The notes: generated by a model not told the origin, from the letters alone. 64,000 nucleotides of DNA from Acidimicrobiia bacterium (GCA_012959995.1 DUCC01000009.1:45910-109909), one strand, 5' to 3'; counted from the stretch's first letter, positions 54,948 to 62,990 are shown. Numbers and translations: made by a program.

Positions 54948-55916
54948 ATGGATTCTTGGCGACGTTTTGCTGAACAAACACTAGTTTTCCATGGGGTAAC
55001 GGGTCGTCGGTTGGTGGTGCCCAGTGCAAACCCGGTTAACTATTATCAAGCCGTTACCCAAACACAACGGTGTGCAGAACTTGCTATAGATGGTTTGTTC
55101 TTTTCATCTCAGAACAACCAAGATCAAGCCTCGGTCCTCATGGTGCCGGGCAGTCTTGGAGTTGGTGATAATCTTCTGGCTCATGCCGAGACCATGGTGG
55201 GTGCCGGGTTTTCGGTTTTTGTATTAGACCCCTTCGGGGCACGTTCGGTTACTTCTACGGTGGCCAATCAAACGGCGTATTCTTTTGCCGCTAGCGCTTT
55301 TGATGTGGTGCGAGCCCACCAAGTTTTAGCCCAGCACCCAGAAGTTAACCCGGCCAAGATTTCTTGGCAGGGGCACAGTCGAGGTGGCTCTGCCGTGCTC
55401 ACGGCGGCTACTCGGTGCTTTATGGATCAAGTGGCCGGGCCCGAGGTATGGCCCGTGGGGGTGTACGCCGTCTACCCGTGGTGCGGGCATCAGTTTTTGA
55501 ATCCCCAGGTGGGGCGAACCAAAGTGCGGGTCATTTCAGGGAGTTTGGATGAATGGTGTTCTCCCCAGCAGGCGCAGGGGCATGTGCAGGCCATAGGGGC
55601 CGCCGGGGGGTCAGCAAGCATGCGTATGGTGGCGGGCGCTCATCATAGTTTCGACCGCAGTACTCCTTTAGAAAACTTGGCCGATGCCGCGGTGGCTCCT
55701 TGGGCGCCCACGGTGTTTCTTGATCAAGAAGGGGCCATGATCGACCCCATGACCGGTTTGGTCGACCAGGAAATGACTGATCTGGTGGCCTTTCGTGCGG
55801 CCAACGCTGCGGGTTTTGGTCGCCGAGGCGCCCATATTGGTGGTTCCCCGGCCTTTGCTGAACTTTTTGTTGAAGACATGCTGCGCTTTCATCAATCGCT
55901 TGATGGGGCTTCTTAG
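54948..55916 (+). CDS. alpha/beta hydrolase (dienelactone-hydrolase-like)
   Basis: A 322-residue cytosolic alpha/beta hydrolase. It has a nucleophile elbow GHSRGGSAV (Ser near residue 145), the acid in ISGSLDEWCSPQQA and the His in VAGAHHSFDRST, giving the Ser-Asp-His triad. LMVPGSLGVGDNLLAHAE replaces the usual oxyanion loop region. After the triad there is an unusual C-terminal segment from about residue 255 (PTVFLDQEGAMIDPMTGL to FHQSLDGAS). That segment is duplicated as a remnant at 57378-57655. Substrate unknown. Confidence 0.8.
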   Translation: MDSWRRFAEQTLVFHGVTGRRLVVPSANPVNYYQAVTQTQRCAELAIDGLFFSSQNNQDQASVLMVPGSLGVGDNLLAHAETMVGAGFSVFVLDPFGARSVTSTVANQTAYSFAASAFDVVRAHQVLAQHPEVNPAKISWQGHSRGGSAVLTAATRCFMDQVAGPEVWPVGVYAVYPWCGHQFLNPQVGRTKVRVISGSLDEWCSPQQAQGHVQAIGAAGGSASMRMVAGAHHSFDRSTPLENLADAAVAPWAPTVFLDQEGAMIDPMTGLVDQEMTDLVAFRAANAAGFGRRGAHIGGSPAFAELFVEDMLRFHQSLDGAS

Positions 55917-55931
55917 TTGCGCTGGTTGGCA
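55688..55931 (+). repeat. intact copy of the duplicated hydrolase 3' end
   Basis: This stretch, the last 76 codons of the hydrolase plus about 15 nt beyond the stop, is closely similar to 57410-57655. Identity continues past the stop (CTTCTTAGTTGCGCTGGT in both). Confidence 0.85.
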
Positions 55932-55944
55932 GTGTGAAAATGCT

Positions 55945-55959
55945 TCTCAAATCTTGAGA
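55945..55959. promoter_or_regulatory. inverted repeat TCTCAA-N3-TTGAGA upstream of secreted-protein gene
   Basis: A 6-bp inverted repeat lies 13 nt before TATGAT (55972-55977), the best -10-like hexamer in this gap. It could be an operator for the 56027 gene. No matching -35 is visible. Confidence 0.35.
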
Positions 55960-56026
55960 TCTAAGAACAAGTATGATTCAGTGGGACGAGATGGATCTCT
56001 AATCTGCTAAAGAGAGATGGAAGCCT

Positions 56027-56983
56027 ATGTTGAAGTTTGGTGAGTCGAGTTTGAGTTATGGAAAAACAATTGCGGTTGCGGTAGTGATTGCGTTGTTTTC
56101 TGCAATGGCTGCAACATCAGCATTGGCCGAAGAGTTACCTCCCGGAAGCCTTGATATCGACACGGCAGTAGCCAGCGTCCCCGGACTGGGCATCTTGCTA
56201 GATGCCACCGAGGCGACAATCGCCGATGGCGTCGACATCCACGCCCCGGGGAGCAATGCGGTGGTGTACGTTTCAGACAATGGAGGAGTGGAAATCCCAG
56301 ATGATCCAACAATTGGGGTGACACTCACCGGGCCCGATGGGGCATCAATCAACATTGGTGTGCCGGGCAACCCCGACGACGCGGCGGTTTCCTCCAACGG
56401 CACCGTGACCTACGGAAATGCGTATCGTGACACGTCAGTCATTGTGCAACCCCAAATCGGCGGCGGGGCACGAATGATCACCATCTTGGGATCCATCCAT
56501 GAGCGAACAAACTACGATTTCGTAGTCACCTTGGCCGCCGAACAGGAAATTAACCTCTCCGAGGGTGGTGGAGTTAGCATTACCGATTCAATGGGTGAAG
56601 TTGATATGACGATTCCGCCTCCTTGGGCCTATGACGCGAGCGGTTCGGTTGTGGCCAGCGATTACTCACTTGAAGGCACCACGCTCACCCTCAACATCCA
56701 CCCTGGTAGTAGTGCCGTCTATCCGATCATCGCTGACCCTGTATTTACGTGGGGGTGGGTTACCGGAACGGTGTACTTCAACAAGTTGGAGACCCGGATG
56801 ATCTGCACCAACACGGCGCAGTCTCTGGCCTGGCTCGGTATTACCGGATTCTGGTATCCGATTCTTGTTGCACTCGGGTGGTACCTCACTATCTATTCCT
56901 GTATCGCTGGGATAACCGATCGGTGTATAAAGGTGAAGTCGTATGGCAGCGTATTTATTTACGCCGGGACCCACTGCAACTGA
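56027..56983 (+). CDS. secreted protein of unknown function
   Basis: A 318-residue protein with a long N-terminal signal peptide (basic start, hydrophobic IAVAVVIALFSAMAATSALA, likely cleavage after ALA near residue 34). The mature part begins with a beta-rich domain: GSLDIDTAVASVPGLG, DIHAPGSNAVVYVSDNGG, YRDTSVIVQPQIGGGARM. A second segment starts YPIIADPVFTWGWVTGTVYF and contains a hydrophobic stretch (WLGITGFWYPILVALGWYL) with four Cys in the last 60 residues. The ADPxxTWGW element recurs in other actinobacterial secreted proteins, as far as I remember, but I cannot name a family. GAGATGGA precedes ATG 56027. It is followed by a small membrane protein gene. A toxin-like or surface role is a guess. 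Confidence 0.65.
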   Translation: MLKFGESSLSYGKTIAVAVVIALFSAMAATSALAEELPPGSLDIDTAVASVPGLGILLDATEATIADGVDIHAPGSNAVVYVSDNGGVEIPDDPTIGVTLTGPDGASINIGVPGNPDDAAVSSNGTVTYGNAYRDTSVIVQPQIGGGARMITILGSIHERTNYDFVVTLAAEQEINLSEGGGVSITDSMGEVDMTIPPPWAYDASGSVVASDYSLEGTTLTLNIHPGSSAVYPIIADPVFTWGWVTGTVYFNKLETRMICTNTAQSLAWLGITGFWYPILVALGWYLTIYSCIAGITDRCIKVKSYGSVFIYAGTHCN

Positions 56984-56996
56984 AACGGAGGCCACG

Positions 56997-57356
56997 ATGG
57001 CACAGAAACCAACCCCACAGATGAAACGATCAATTGCCTTCTTGCCGTTCTGGGCCCTTGCCTTGGTGGCGGCGGGGCAGTTTAAATTTGAGGGAATTAC
57101 TTTCTTGGCTGTGGTGGTTCTCGGAGCGGTGGTTCCCGGGTACATGGTCGTGCGAATATGGCCTATTGATGGGGTTTCGCTGAAGTGGCCAAGCATGAAA
57201 GAGTCTCATGGGACGCTCACCCGCTGGGTTCCGTTCTTTGCTGCGGTGTTCGCCGGTGCTGGGTTCGATCTACTGTTAGAAAGCCAATGGGTCTCCGTCA
57301 CTGCCGCTCTTGTCGCCGGGGTTTCGGCCAAGGTTTTGGTGCAGCGTCTGTTGTGA
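56997..57356 (+). CDS. small membrane protein of unknown function
   Basis: A 119-residue protein with three to four hydrophobic helices (SIAFLPFWALALVAAGQF; ITFLAVVVLGAVVPGYMVV; WVPFFAAVFAGAGFDLLL; VSVTAALVAGVSAKVLV). ACGGAGG 7 nt before ATG 56997 supports this start. It follows the secreted protein by 13 nt and is probably in one transcript with it, so the two may function as a pair, for example as effector and immunity or anchor protein; this is inference only. Confidence 0.65.
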   Translation: MAQKPTPQMKRSIAFLPFWALALVAAGQFKFEGITFLAVVVLGAVVPGYMVVRIWPIDGVSLKWPSMKESHGTLTRWVPFFAAVFAGAGFDLLLESQWVSVTAALVAGVSAKVLVQRLL

Positions 57357-57377
57357 TGAGCGTTTACACCAGACGTT

Positions 57378-57655
57378 GACCGCCCGTTCCTTTAGAGAGC
57401 ATGGTAGTTGCGGCGGTGGCCCCCGCTGCGCCGACGGTTTTCCTCGATGAAGAAGGGGCCATGATCGACCCGATGACCGGTCTGACGAATCGGGAAATGA
57501 CTGACCTGGTGGCCTTTCGTGCCGCCAATGCTGAAGGTTTTGGTCGCCGAGGCGCCCATATTGATGGATCTCCGGCTTTGGTCGAACTTTTTACCGAAGA
57601 CATGCTTACCTTTCACCGTTCTCTCGGTGCGGCTTCTTAGTTGCGCTGGTGTTGG
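57378..57655 (+). pseudogene. remnant of a second hydrolase copy (3' end only)
   Basis: The frame 57401-57640 encodes a tail nearly identical in sequence to residues 245-322 of the hydrolase at 54948 (for example EEGAMIDPMTGL and FRAANAEGFGRRGAHI). Similarity begins near 57378, with a 1-nt length difference and an in-frame TGA at 57377, and continues past the stop. The first three quarters of the gene, including the catalytic triad, are missing. It is a relic of a tandem duplication or of an insertion between paralogs. Confidence 0.8.
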
Positions 57656-57705
57656 GGCCGTTTGTCGCTGGTAACCTGACGCCGGTTCGCAAGAACTGAG
57701 GTCAC

Positions 57706-57793
57706 GTCGGAGTGGCGGAATTGGCAGACGCGCAAGGTTAAGGACCTTGTGCCCGTTAAGGGCGTGGGGGTTCAAGTCCCCCCTCCGACACCA
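57706..57793 (+). tRNA. tRNA-Leu (anticodon AAG)
   Basis: The acceptor stem GTCGGAG (57706-57712) pairs with CTCCGAC (57783-57789), followed by A and encoded CCA. The anticodon stem CAAGG (57733-57737) pairs with CCTTG (57745-57749) around the loop TTAAGGA, so the anticodon is AAG with G at position 37. A long variable arm and GGTTCAAGTCC T-arm fit tRNA-Leu. A34 is rare in bacteria outside tRNA-Arg(ACG) and would probably be edited to inosine. Confidence 0.93.
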
Positions 57794-57796
57794 TTA

Positions 57797-57838
57797 CCTA
57801 ACGCTTTAGGGTTAGGTCAGGTTGGTTTCTGAACCAAC
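57797..57838. repeat. two short inverted repeats right after tRNA-Leu(AAG)
   Basis: CCTAAC (57797-57802) pairs with GTTAGG (57811-57816), and GTTGGTT (57821-57827) with AACCAAC (57832-57838) across the loop TCTG. They could end the tRNA transcript or mark the left edge of the foreign-looking segment. There is no T-tract. Confidence 0.55.
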
Positions 57839-57869
57839 TCCCCCCCGCAAGCCCCACAAAGAACCACCC

Positions 57870-58934
57870 ATGGCGGATTCGTCGGATACTCCAACCGAAG
57901 CCAAGTACGAGATCCTCATCGAGGCCGAAGAGTTCAACGACTTTGGCGGTTGGACGCTGGATTCACAGTTTGAGACCGAGATGGGGTCGCCCTATCTGCT
58001 GGCCCACGGGTTGGGGCGGCCGGTCGACGACGCCCGGACCTCGATCGAGCTCGCCGAGTCGGGTGAGTACCACGTGTGGGTCAGGGCCAAGGACTGGGTC
58101 CCCTCTCACCACCCAGGTCGCTTCGCAGTCTCGGTGGGAGGTCAGCGTCTGGACCGTGAGTTTGGGGCCGACGGTCTCGACTGGGGCTGGGAGCCTGCGG
58201 GCACGATGCAACTCACGGCCGGGCCGCTCGACGTGGTCCTGCATGACCTGACCGGCTTCGAGGGTCGGTGCGATGCCATTTATCTGAGCCGGACTGGCTC
58301 CGAGCCGGTGGACGGGGCTGGACCCGACGCTCGGGCCTGGCGTCGAACGCGGCGCGGGCTGCCGGCGGAGCCGACGTTCGGCGGCGAATTCGACGTGGTC
58401 GTTGTCGGTGGGGGAGTGACGGGTTCGGTGGGCGCACTGGCGGCCGTCCGGCTCGGTCTGCGCGTGGCACTGCTCCAGAATCGTCCCGTTCTCGGCGGCA
58501 ACGCCAGTACGGAGATCGGCATCGGCCCTCGGGGAGAGATAGGTTCGCTGGTTGCCGAGGCAATTGCTCGCAAGCCAGGGGGTGACCTGCAGGCCTTGCA
58601 GTTACTCCAGTTGGAACCCAACGTTACGATCTTCACCGAGTATCAGGTGTACGACCTGGTGATGGAAGGAGCGACGATCGCCTCAGTCGATGCGAGGCAC
58701 GCCCGGTCAGGGCGTGAGATGCGCATCGTCGGATCGCAGTTCATCGACTGCTCCGGCACGGCCATCCTCGGCATTCTGGCCGGGGCGCCCACGATGTTCG
58801 GAGTCGAGTCGTCGGCCGAGTTCGGCGAGAGCCATGCCCCCGACGAGCACCTCGACCAGCATCACGGGCACACCGTCTTCTTCCGCACACGCATGGTCGA
58901 CCACCCTTCTCGTAGTCAACTTGGTCGCTCATGA
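57870..58934 (+). pseudogene. FAD-dependent oxidoreductase, 3' truncated, in a G+C-rich segment
   Basis: The frame starts at ATG 57870 and runs 354 residues. Residues about 10-145 look like a beta-sandwich carbohydrate-binding-type module (ILIEAEEFNDFGGWTLDSQF, GEYHVWVRAKDW, PLDVVLHDLTGFEGRCDAIY). From about residue 170 a FAD_oxidored-type Rossmann domain begins: FDVVVVGGGVTGSVGALAA, then VLGGNASTEIGIGPRGE. It is cut around 58905, after HTVFFRTRMVD, and runs into a short unrelated tail. Codon use is much richer in G+C than in the neighbours. No clear ribosome-binding site is seen. Such module combinations are known from polysaccharide-degrading bacteria. Confidence 0.75.
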
Positions 58935-59531
58935 AACCTCGCCCTTGGAAGGTTTCCGGAGTGGCACCGATGGCCTGCAAGGCCGCCGTGTTGAGGTGCC
59001 ATTCGTGGCAGGTGCGCTGCCAGATAGCTACTGGACGGTCACCACAGATTTCATCAAGTTCCGAACGGTGGAGGTCACCGTGCCACATTTTGTGGTATCC
59101 CCAAAAAAAAGCCATGCTCCGGGTTCTAAGTCTTGGTGGGCCTGGCCAAGAAGTCGCCGGTAATCCTGAGGGCTATCGGCGGCGTCAAAGGTGAGGCGAG
59201 GCATCACCCAACGCTCGGGGGCAATGACCTTGGTAGTTAAGGTGGCTGCAGCAAGAATGGGGTGCAGGTGTTGGTCGATGAGGCCGGGCAAAACCACTCG
59301 ATCGGCGAACTTTTCATCAATCTGGTAATCGGTGCCGGCTTGTTCAATTACGTCATCCAAGGGGCCCACGGCCACGATGCGGCCATCAGAGACCGCTACT
59401 GCTTTGGCCCGCGGCAAGGATTCGTCCATGGTGATTATTGAACGAGCCGGGTAAACGGTGGTGCGTTGGTCGGCGCTTTGCCGTGTCTCGCTGCGCTGTT
59501 GATGCAAAGGGCCATCCTTTTCGCTGGTCAT
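58905..59531 (-). pseudogene. amidohydrolase (YtcJ-like) fragment, frameshifted and 3' truncated
   Basis: The N-terminal part (59531 downward) reads TVYPARSIITMDESLPRAKAVAVSDGRIVAVGPLDD and VVLPGLIDQHLHPILAA with the metal-binding HxH, as in the YtcJ-like amidohydrolase 3 family. Around 59102-59110 a run of eight A on the plus strand (T8 on the coding strand) causes a frame break: one further T would join GAWLFF to WGYHKMWHGDLHRSELDEIC. Reading continues in the second frame to about DQVDYEKGG near 58905, where homology ends at the G+C-rich segment. Most of the barrel is missing, so this is a broken gene unless the assembly is wrong. Confidence 0.78.
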
Positions 59532-59618
59532 GGGACGGAGAGTAGTTCATTGGCCGCGGACGGGTAAGACATCGGCAAAGAGTTTTATTTCTTTGGCAAT
59601 GTGAAAGGAAAGAGACCC

Positions 59619-60155
59619 ATGCTGGACTGCTGGTGTCGTAGGCTTACTCTTGTGCCGGAACTCATTGCTCGCGACCTCGCTCAAAACAACGCTCATTTTG
59701 CGGAAGATTTCACCGACGGTGGGCTCTCAGTCGCCCCGGAAAAACATGTAGCGGTAGTGACCTGCATGGATTCGCGCATGGATATTTTCAAAATTTTGGG
59801 GCTCAAAAACGGTGAAGCGCATATTATTCGCAACGCCGGTGGAGTGGTCACCGATGACGTCATCCGGTCGCTGTGTCTGTCGCAACGCTTGTTAAAGACT
59901 CAAGAGATCATCGTGCTTCACCACACCGACTGCGGTATGCAACAAGTCAGCGAAGACCAGTTTAAAGCGGAGTTAGAAGCCGAGTTGGGGGTGAAGCCTT
60001 TGTGGGCTTTGGAATCCTTTGCCGACCCCTACGTGGATGTTCGCCAGTCCATTCAGCGCTTGTTGCAGACCCCGTTTTTGGTGCACAAAGACCAAATCAG
60101 CGGCTACGTCTACGAGGTAACCACCGGCCTAGCGCACGAAGTATCTACTGCCTAG
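59619..60155 (+). CDS. beta-class carbonic anhydrase
   Basis: Zinc enzyme interconverting CO2 and bicarbonate. The 178-residue protein resembles the short mycobacterial Rv1284 form: LAQNNAHFAEDF at the start, the Zn Cys and Asp-Arg dyad in VVTCMDSRMDIFKILGL (about residue 40), HIIRNAGGVVTDDVIRSL, and the other Zn ligands in LHHTDCGMQQ (about residue 95). ATG 59619 with GGAAAGAG upstream is preferred to GTG 59601. It is convergent with the racemase-like gene, with a 4-nt overlap. Confidence 0.93.
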   Translation: MLDCWCRRLTLVPELIARDLAQNNAHFAEDFTDGGLSVAPEKHVAVVTCMDSRMDIFKILGLKNGEAHIIRNAGGVVTDDVIRSLCLSQRLLKTQEIIVLHHTDCGMQQVSEDQFKAELEAELGVKPLWALESFADPYVDVRQSIQRLLQTPFLVHKDQISGYVYEVTTGLAHEVSTA

Positions 60156-60919
60156 AGCAGCGATTGGAGCCCCAACATTCCGTGGGTTTCTAAAACATCG
60201 TTGATTCCCGCCAAGCGCAGCAGGTGCCAGGTCAAAGCCAAGTTGCTGGACACCACCGGTTTGTTGAGAGATTCCTCTAACTGGTTTACTACGCCGAAAA
60301 GGCGCAAGCTGGTGCAAGAAACAAACACTGCGTCGCAGGGGGCTTGCTGGGCAACTTGTTCGACGGCGCTGGCAACGGAATCTTCGGTGATGCGGCACAC
60401 CACAGAATCAAGAGGCTCCAAAAAAGATCCAACAGTAGAAACCTCAAAGCCTTCTTTTTCGAAAAGACTGACGATCGGTGCGGTTACTTCAGCGGTGTAT
60501 GGGGTAACGATGGCAATGCGTTGCGCCTTCAACGAGCGAAAAGCAGCGACGGCTGCCGATACCGGATTGGTGCAAGGCACCTCTGGGTGGACGCTTTGCA
60601 AAGCCTGGCTGACCGCTACTTCACCGATAAGCGTGGACGCCGACGTGCAGCCATAGCCCAGAGCATCAAAAGCGAAACCTGGAGGGAGCAAAGCGGCGGC
60701 CTCGGGTAGCCGGTCTCTCATAGCGGTAAGGGTTTCGGGGGTTACCTCATCATCGTTGTGGATGCGAGCGTGCAGCCAGTCAACGCCATCTATTTGAATC
60801 TGGCGCATCTCTGCTTCGAGGGTACGGTCGCTTGCTAAAACAATAAGGCCCAACAGTGCACGGGCCCCAAAACCAGCATCGGTGGTGAAGTCTAGGGGAA
60901 GTAACTCTCGGTCTATCAC
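60152..60919 (-). CDS. maleate isomerase / Asp-Glu racemase-like protein
   Basis: A 255-residue protein of the maleate cis-trans isomerase, arylmalonate decarboxylase and Asp/Glu racemase superfamily. The two catalytic cysteines sit in LGYGCTSASTL (about residue 91) and VFVSCTSLRLFG (about residue 200). IAIVTPYTAEVTAPI and VVSSNLALTWHLLRL are family-typical. Related genes (eutA) occur in ectoine utilisation clusters. It overlaps the PhyH gene by 4 nt, forming an apparent operon with the genes to 62984. The substrate is unknown. Confidence 0.84.
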   Translation of the reverse strand: MIDRELLPLDFTTDAGFGARALLGLIVLASDRTLEAEMRQIQIDGVDWLHARIHNDDEVTPETLTAMRDRLPEAAALLPPGFAFDALGYGCTSASTLIGEVAVSQALQSVHPEVPCTNPVSAAVAAFRSLKAQRIAIVTPYTAEVTAPIVSLFEKEGFEVSTVGSFLEPLDSVVCRITEDSVASAVEQVAQQAPCDAVFVSCTSLRLFGVVNQLEESLNKPVVSSNLALTWHLLRLAGINDVLETHGMLGLQSLL

Positions 60920-61797
60920 AGCGTGGGAGTGGGGTCGTTTGCTTGCTGATCAAAAAAAGAAGCACCGGTGGGAACCTCTGGATAAAGCATTTGGTAATTG
61001 GTGCAGCGCACTCGGTTGCTGACCTCACCCCGCAGCAACTCGCCTTCCATGCGGCTGGGGAGGTGGCTAACTTGTAAAGGCTGGGCATCTTCTGACCGGT
61101 ACTCGCAAATAAACAGGGTGCGGGCCTCTGCGGAGGTGTTGGGCCCCGACCCATGCAGCGTGCGGTTATGCAGCAAACAAGCCGATCCGGCCGGTGCTTC
61201 AATGGTGACCATTTGTGGTTGGTGTTCGTCCACCACGTGGGCGCTGACCGCACCGGTGAACACCCCGTGGTGCCAGTGGTCGTAGAGCGGGCCCCGGTGG
61301 CTGCCGGGCGCTACCTCTAAAGGCCCATTTTCTAAGGTCATGTCGTCCAGACACAAGAGCACGGCAATGAGGTCGTCGTTGGTGTGGGGTTGAAACAAAA
61401 AATCTTGGTGGAACTGCACTTTGGTAGAAGACTTTGGCTGTTTTGAATTAATTTTTGCATTGTTGAAGACTACGTTGGGCCCTACTAATTGGACTACTGC
61501 GTCGAGCGCTCGGTTGGAGCGCATGACGTCAAGGTAGGCCTCGGAAATCTCAACGGGTGACGCCACCCGACGCAAAGCGGGGGATTCAGCACAATGTCCT
61601 GGTTCAAGGTCAAAGCGCGGGCGACCATCAAAGGTTTCCCCGTAAGGATCGTCATGTTGCCGACTTTCTTGACGCCATTGTTCGAAATCGACCCGGAGAT
61701 CAGCGAGTTGTTTTGCCGTGACGACGTCTTCTAAAAGCAGATAGCCATCTTCCCAAAATTGTTGCATTTGGTCTTCGCTCAAAGGTTGGTTATCCAT
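60916..61797 (-). CDS. phytanoyl-CoA dioxygenase (PhyH) family protein
   Basis: A 293-residue Fe(II)/2-oxoglutarate oxygenase. It starts FWEDGYLLLEDVVTAKQLADL. The metal ligands are His and Asp in VQFHQDFLFQP (about residue 130) and the distal His in LLHNRTLHGSGPN (about residue 213). The 2-oxoglutarate-binding Arg is in ARTLFICEYRSE. LVGPNVVFNNAKINSKQP precedes the facial triad. PhyH enzymes hydroxylate small molecules such as ectoine, phytanoyl-CoA or mitomycins. GAGGG precedes the ATG. Substrate unknown. Confidence 0.87.
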   Translation of the reverse strand: MDNQPLSEDQMQQFWEDGYLLLEDVVTAKQLADLRVDFEQWRQESRQHDDPYGETFDGRPRFDLEPGHCAESPALRRVASPVEISEAYLDVMRSNRALDAVVQLVGPNVVFNNAKINSKQPKSSTKVQFHQDFLFQPHTNDDLIAVLLCLDDMTLENGPLEVAPGSHRGPLYDHWHHGVFTGAVSAHVVDEHQPQMVTIEAPAGSACLLHNRTLHGSGPNTSAEARTLFICEYRSEDAQPLQVSHLPSRMEGELLRGEVSNRVRCTNYQMLYPEVPTGASFFDQQANDPTPTL

Positions 61798-61817
61798 GTA
61801 TACCCTCTCGTTTGTTA

Positions 61818-62984
61818 TTAGATAATAGGCAGTTCAGGAGCGGCTCGGCGGCTCAACCATTGCGCCCCGTGGGCCGTTACCACCAGATTTTCTTCGTGAA
61901 CCATGGTTTTGCCGGGCGCCCACAAGAGACCGGGCTCAAGGGTGAGGACCATGTTTTCTTCAATGATCGTGTCGTCGCTGGCGGTATGCGAGGGCCATTC
62001 GGTGACCTGCATACCTAAGCCGTGTCCCAAGCGGCCTACATCGTTACCGAGAGAGCCGTGGCCTTGGAGCACGTTGTTCATGGCGTGGAAAACTTCGGTA
62101 GTGGTGGCTCCGGGAGCAATGGCGGCGAAACCGGCTTCGGTTGCTTCCCACACTGCTTGGTAAGCATCTTGAGCCCCTTGGTCGGCATGGCCAAAAGCAA
62201 AGTTGCGGTCAAAATCACTGAAGTAACCGTCGAAAGTAGATCCGGTGTCGAAGATCAACAGGTCACCTGCGCTAATGATCCGATCGGTGGGCTGGCGAAT
62301 AATGTCGTCAATGCCACCCGGGCCGGTAGCGCCCACCAGGTAGGGAACGTCGTCGGCACCTTGACGCAAGATTTCTGAGCGGAAAGCAGCAAAAGCTTGC
62401 CGCTCGGTCATGCCGGTAGCCAACAAGCCAGGGAGGGCATCAAAAGCATCGGACACGATGTGGCAGATTTGCTGGTGTTTCGCAATCTCTGCTGGCGATT
62501 TAACCATGCGGAGAGAACGAATTATGGCCGTGGCATCGACGAATTCGCCGACTTGAGCACGTATTTGGTCAAAGTCGTTTAGTGGCATACGTACATGGGT
62601 CTCTGGCCCCATGGGCAGGCCGATCTTTCCCTGGGGGCCAGCAGTTTCTCGAAGGCATCCCACCAGCAACGACACCCCGTCGTCGTTGGGCTGAGGGGCG
62701 GGCCAAGTACGGATGTCATCAACCCAAGTGGCCGCCATGGAGGCACCACCGATTCCGGGGATGACGGCAATGGGTTTACCAGCCGCCGGCAATATTACGA
62801 ACCAAGGGCGGGTCGGGCTTTGCCAAAAGGGGGTATGAAAACCCGTGAAGTAGCGCACCTCGGGTTCGGTGCAAACCAACAAAGCGTCAAGACCCTGGGC
62901 GGCCATCATGGTTTGCGCGGCCATGGTTCTTTGCAGAAACTCTTGATCGGTAAAACCGCGGACCGGTATTTTTTGGGGTTTCAT
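61818..62984 (-). CDS. M24-family metallopeptidase-like hydrolase
   Basis: A 388-residue pita-bread-fold enzyme (Xaa-Pro dipeptidase, creatinase and ectoine hydrolase relatives). The N-terminal creatinase-like domain ends near residue 165. The catalytic domain keeps all five metal ligands: the two Asp in FDTGSTFDGYFSDFDRNF (about residues 245-262), His in GRLGHGLGMQVTEWP, Glu in VLTLEPGLL and Glu in MVHEENLVV. Ectoine hydrolases belong here, but sequence alone does not settle the substrate. ATG 62984 lies 6 nt behind TAGGCT on the minus strand. It heads the cluster 62984 to 60152. Confidence 0.86.
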   Translation of the reverse strand: MKPQKIPVRGFTDQEFLQRTMAAQTMMAAQGLDALLVCTEPEVRYFTGFHTPFWQSPTRPWFVILPAAGKPIAVIPGIGGASMAATWVDDIRTWPAPQPNDDGVSLLVGCLRETAGPQGKIGLPMGPETHVRMPLNDFDQIRAQVGEFVDATAIIRSLRMVKSPAEIAKHQQICHIVSDAFDALPGLLATGMTERQAFAAFRSEILRQGADDVPYLVGATGPGGIDDIIRQPTDRIISAGDLLIFDTGSTFDGYFSDFDRNFAFGHADQGAQDAYQAVWEATEAGFAAIAPGATTTEVFHAMNNVLQGHGSLGNDVGRLGHGLGMQVTEWPSHTASDDTIIEENMVLTLEPGLLWAPGKTMVHEENLVVTAHGAQWLSRRAAPELPII

Positions 62985-62990
62985 GGGCGG

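Noticed and set aside
58741-59115. Independent minus-strand gene at 58741-59115
   Set aside because: Its first 72 codons are the second half of the frameshifted amidohydrolase and the rest is the complement of the FAD oxidoreductase, so it is not a separate gene.
62590-62616. A GGGTCTCTGGCCCC-like palindrome resembling the centre of the 11160 repeat
   Set aside because: It lies inside the M24 coding sequence, is short and imperfect, and is explained by the encoded residues.
61818-62984. Calling the M24 protein ectoine hydrolase (DoeA/EutD)
   Set aside because: The fold and neighbours fit, but all canonical metal ligands are present and no diagnostic DoeA residues could be verified, so only the family is given.
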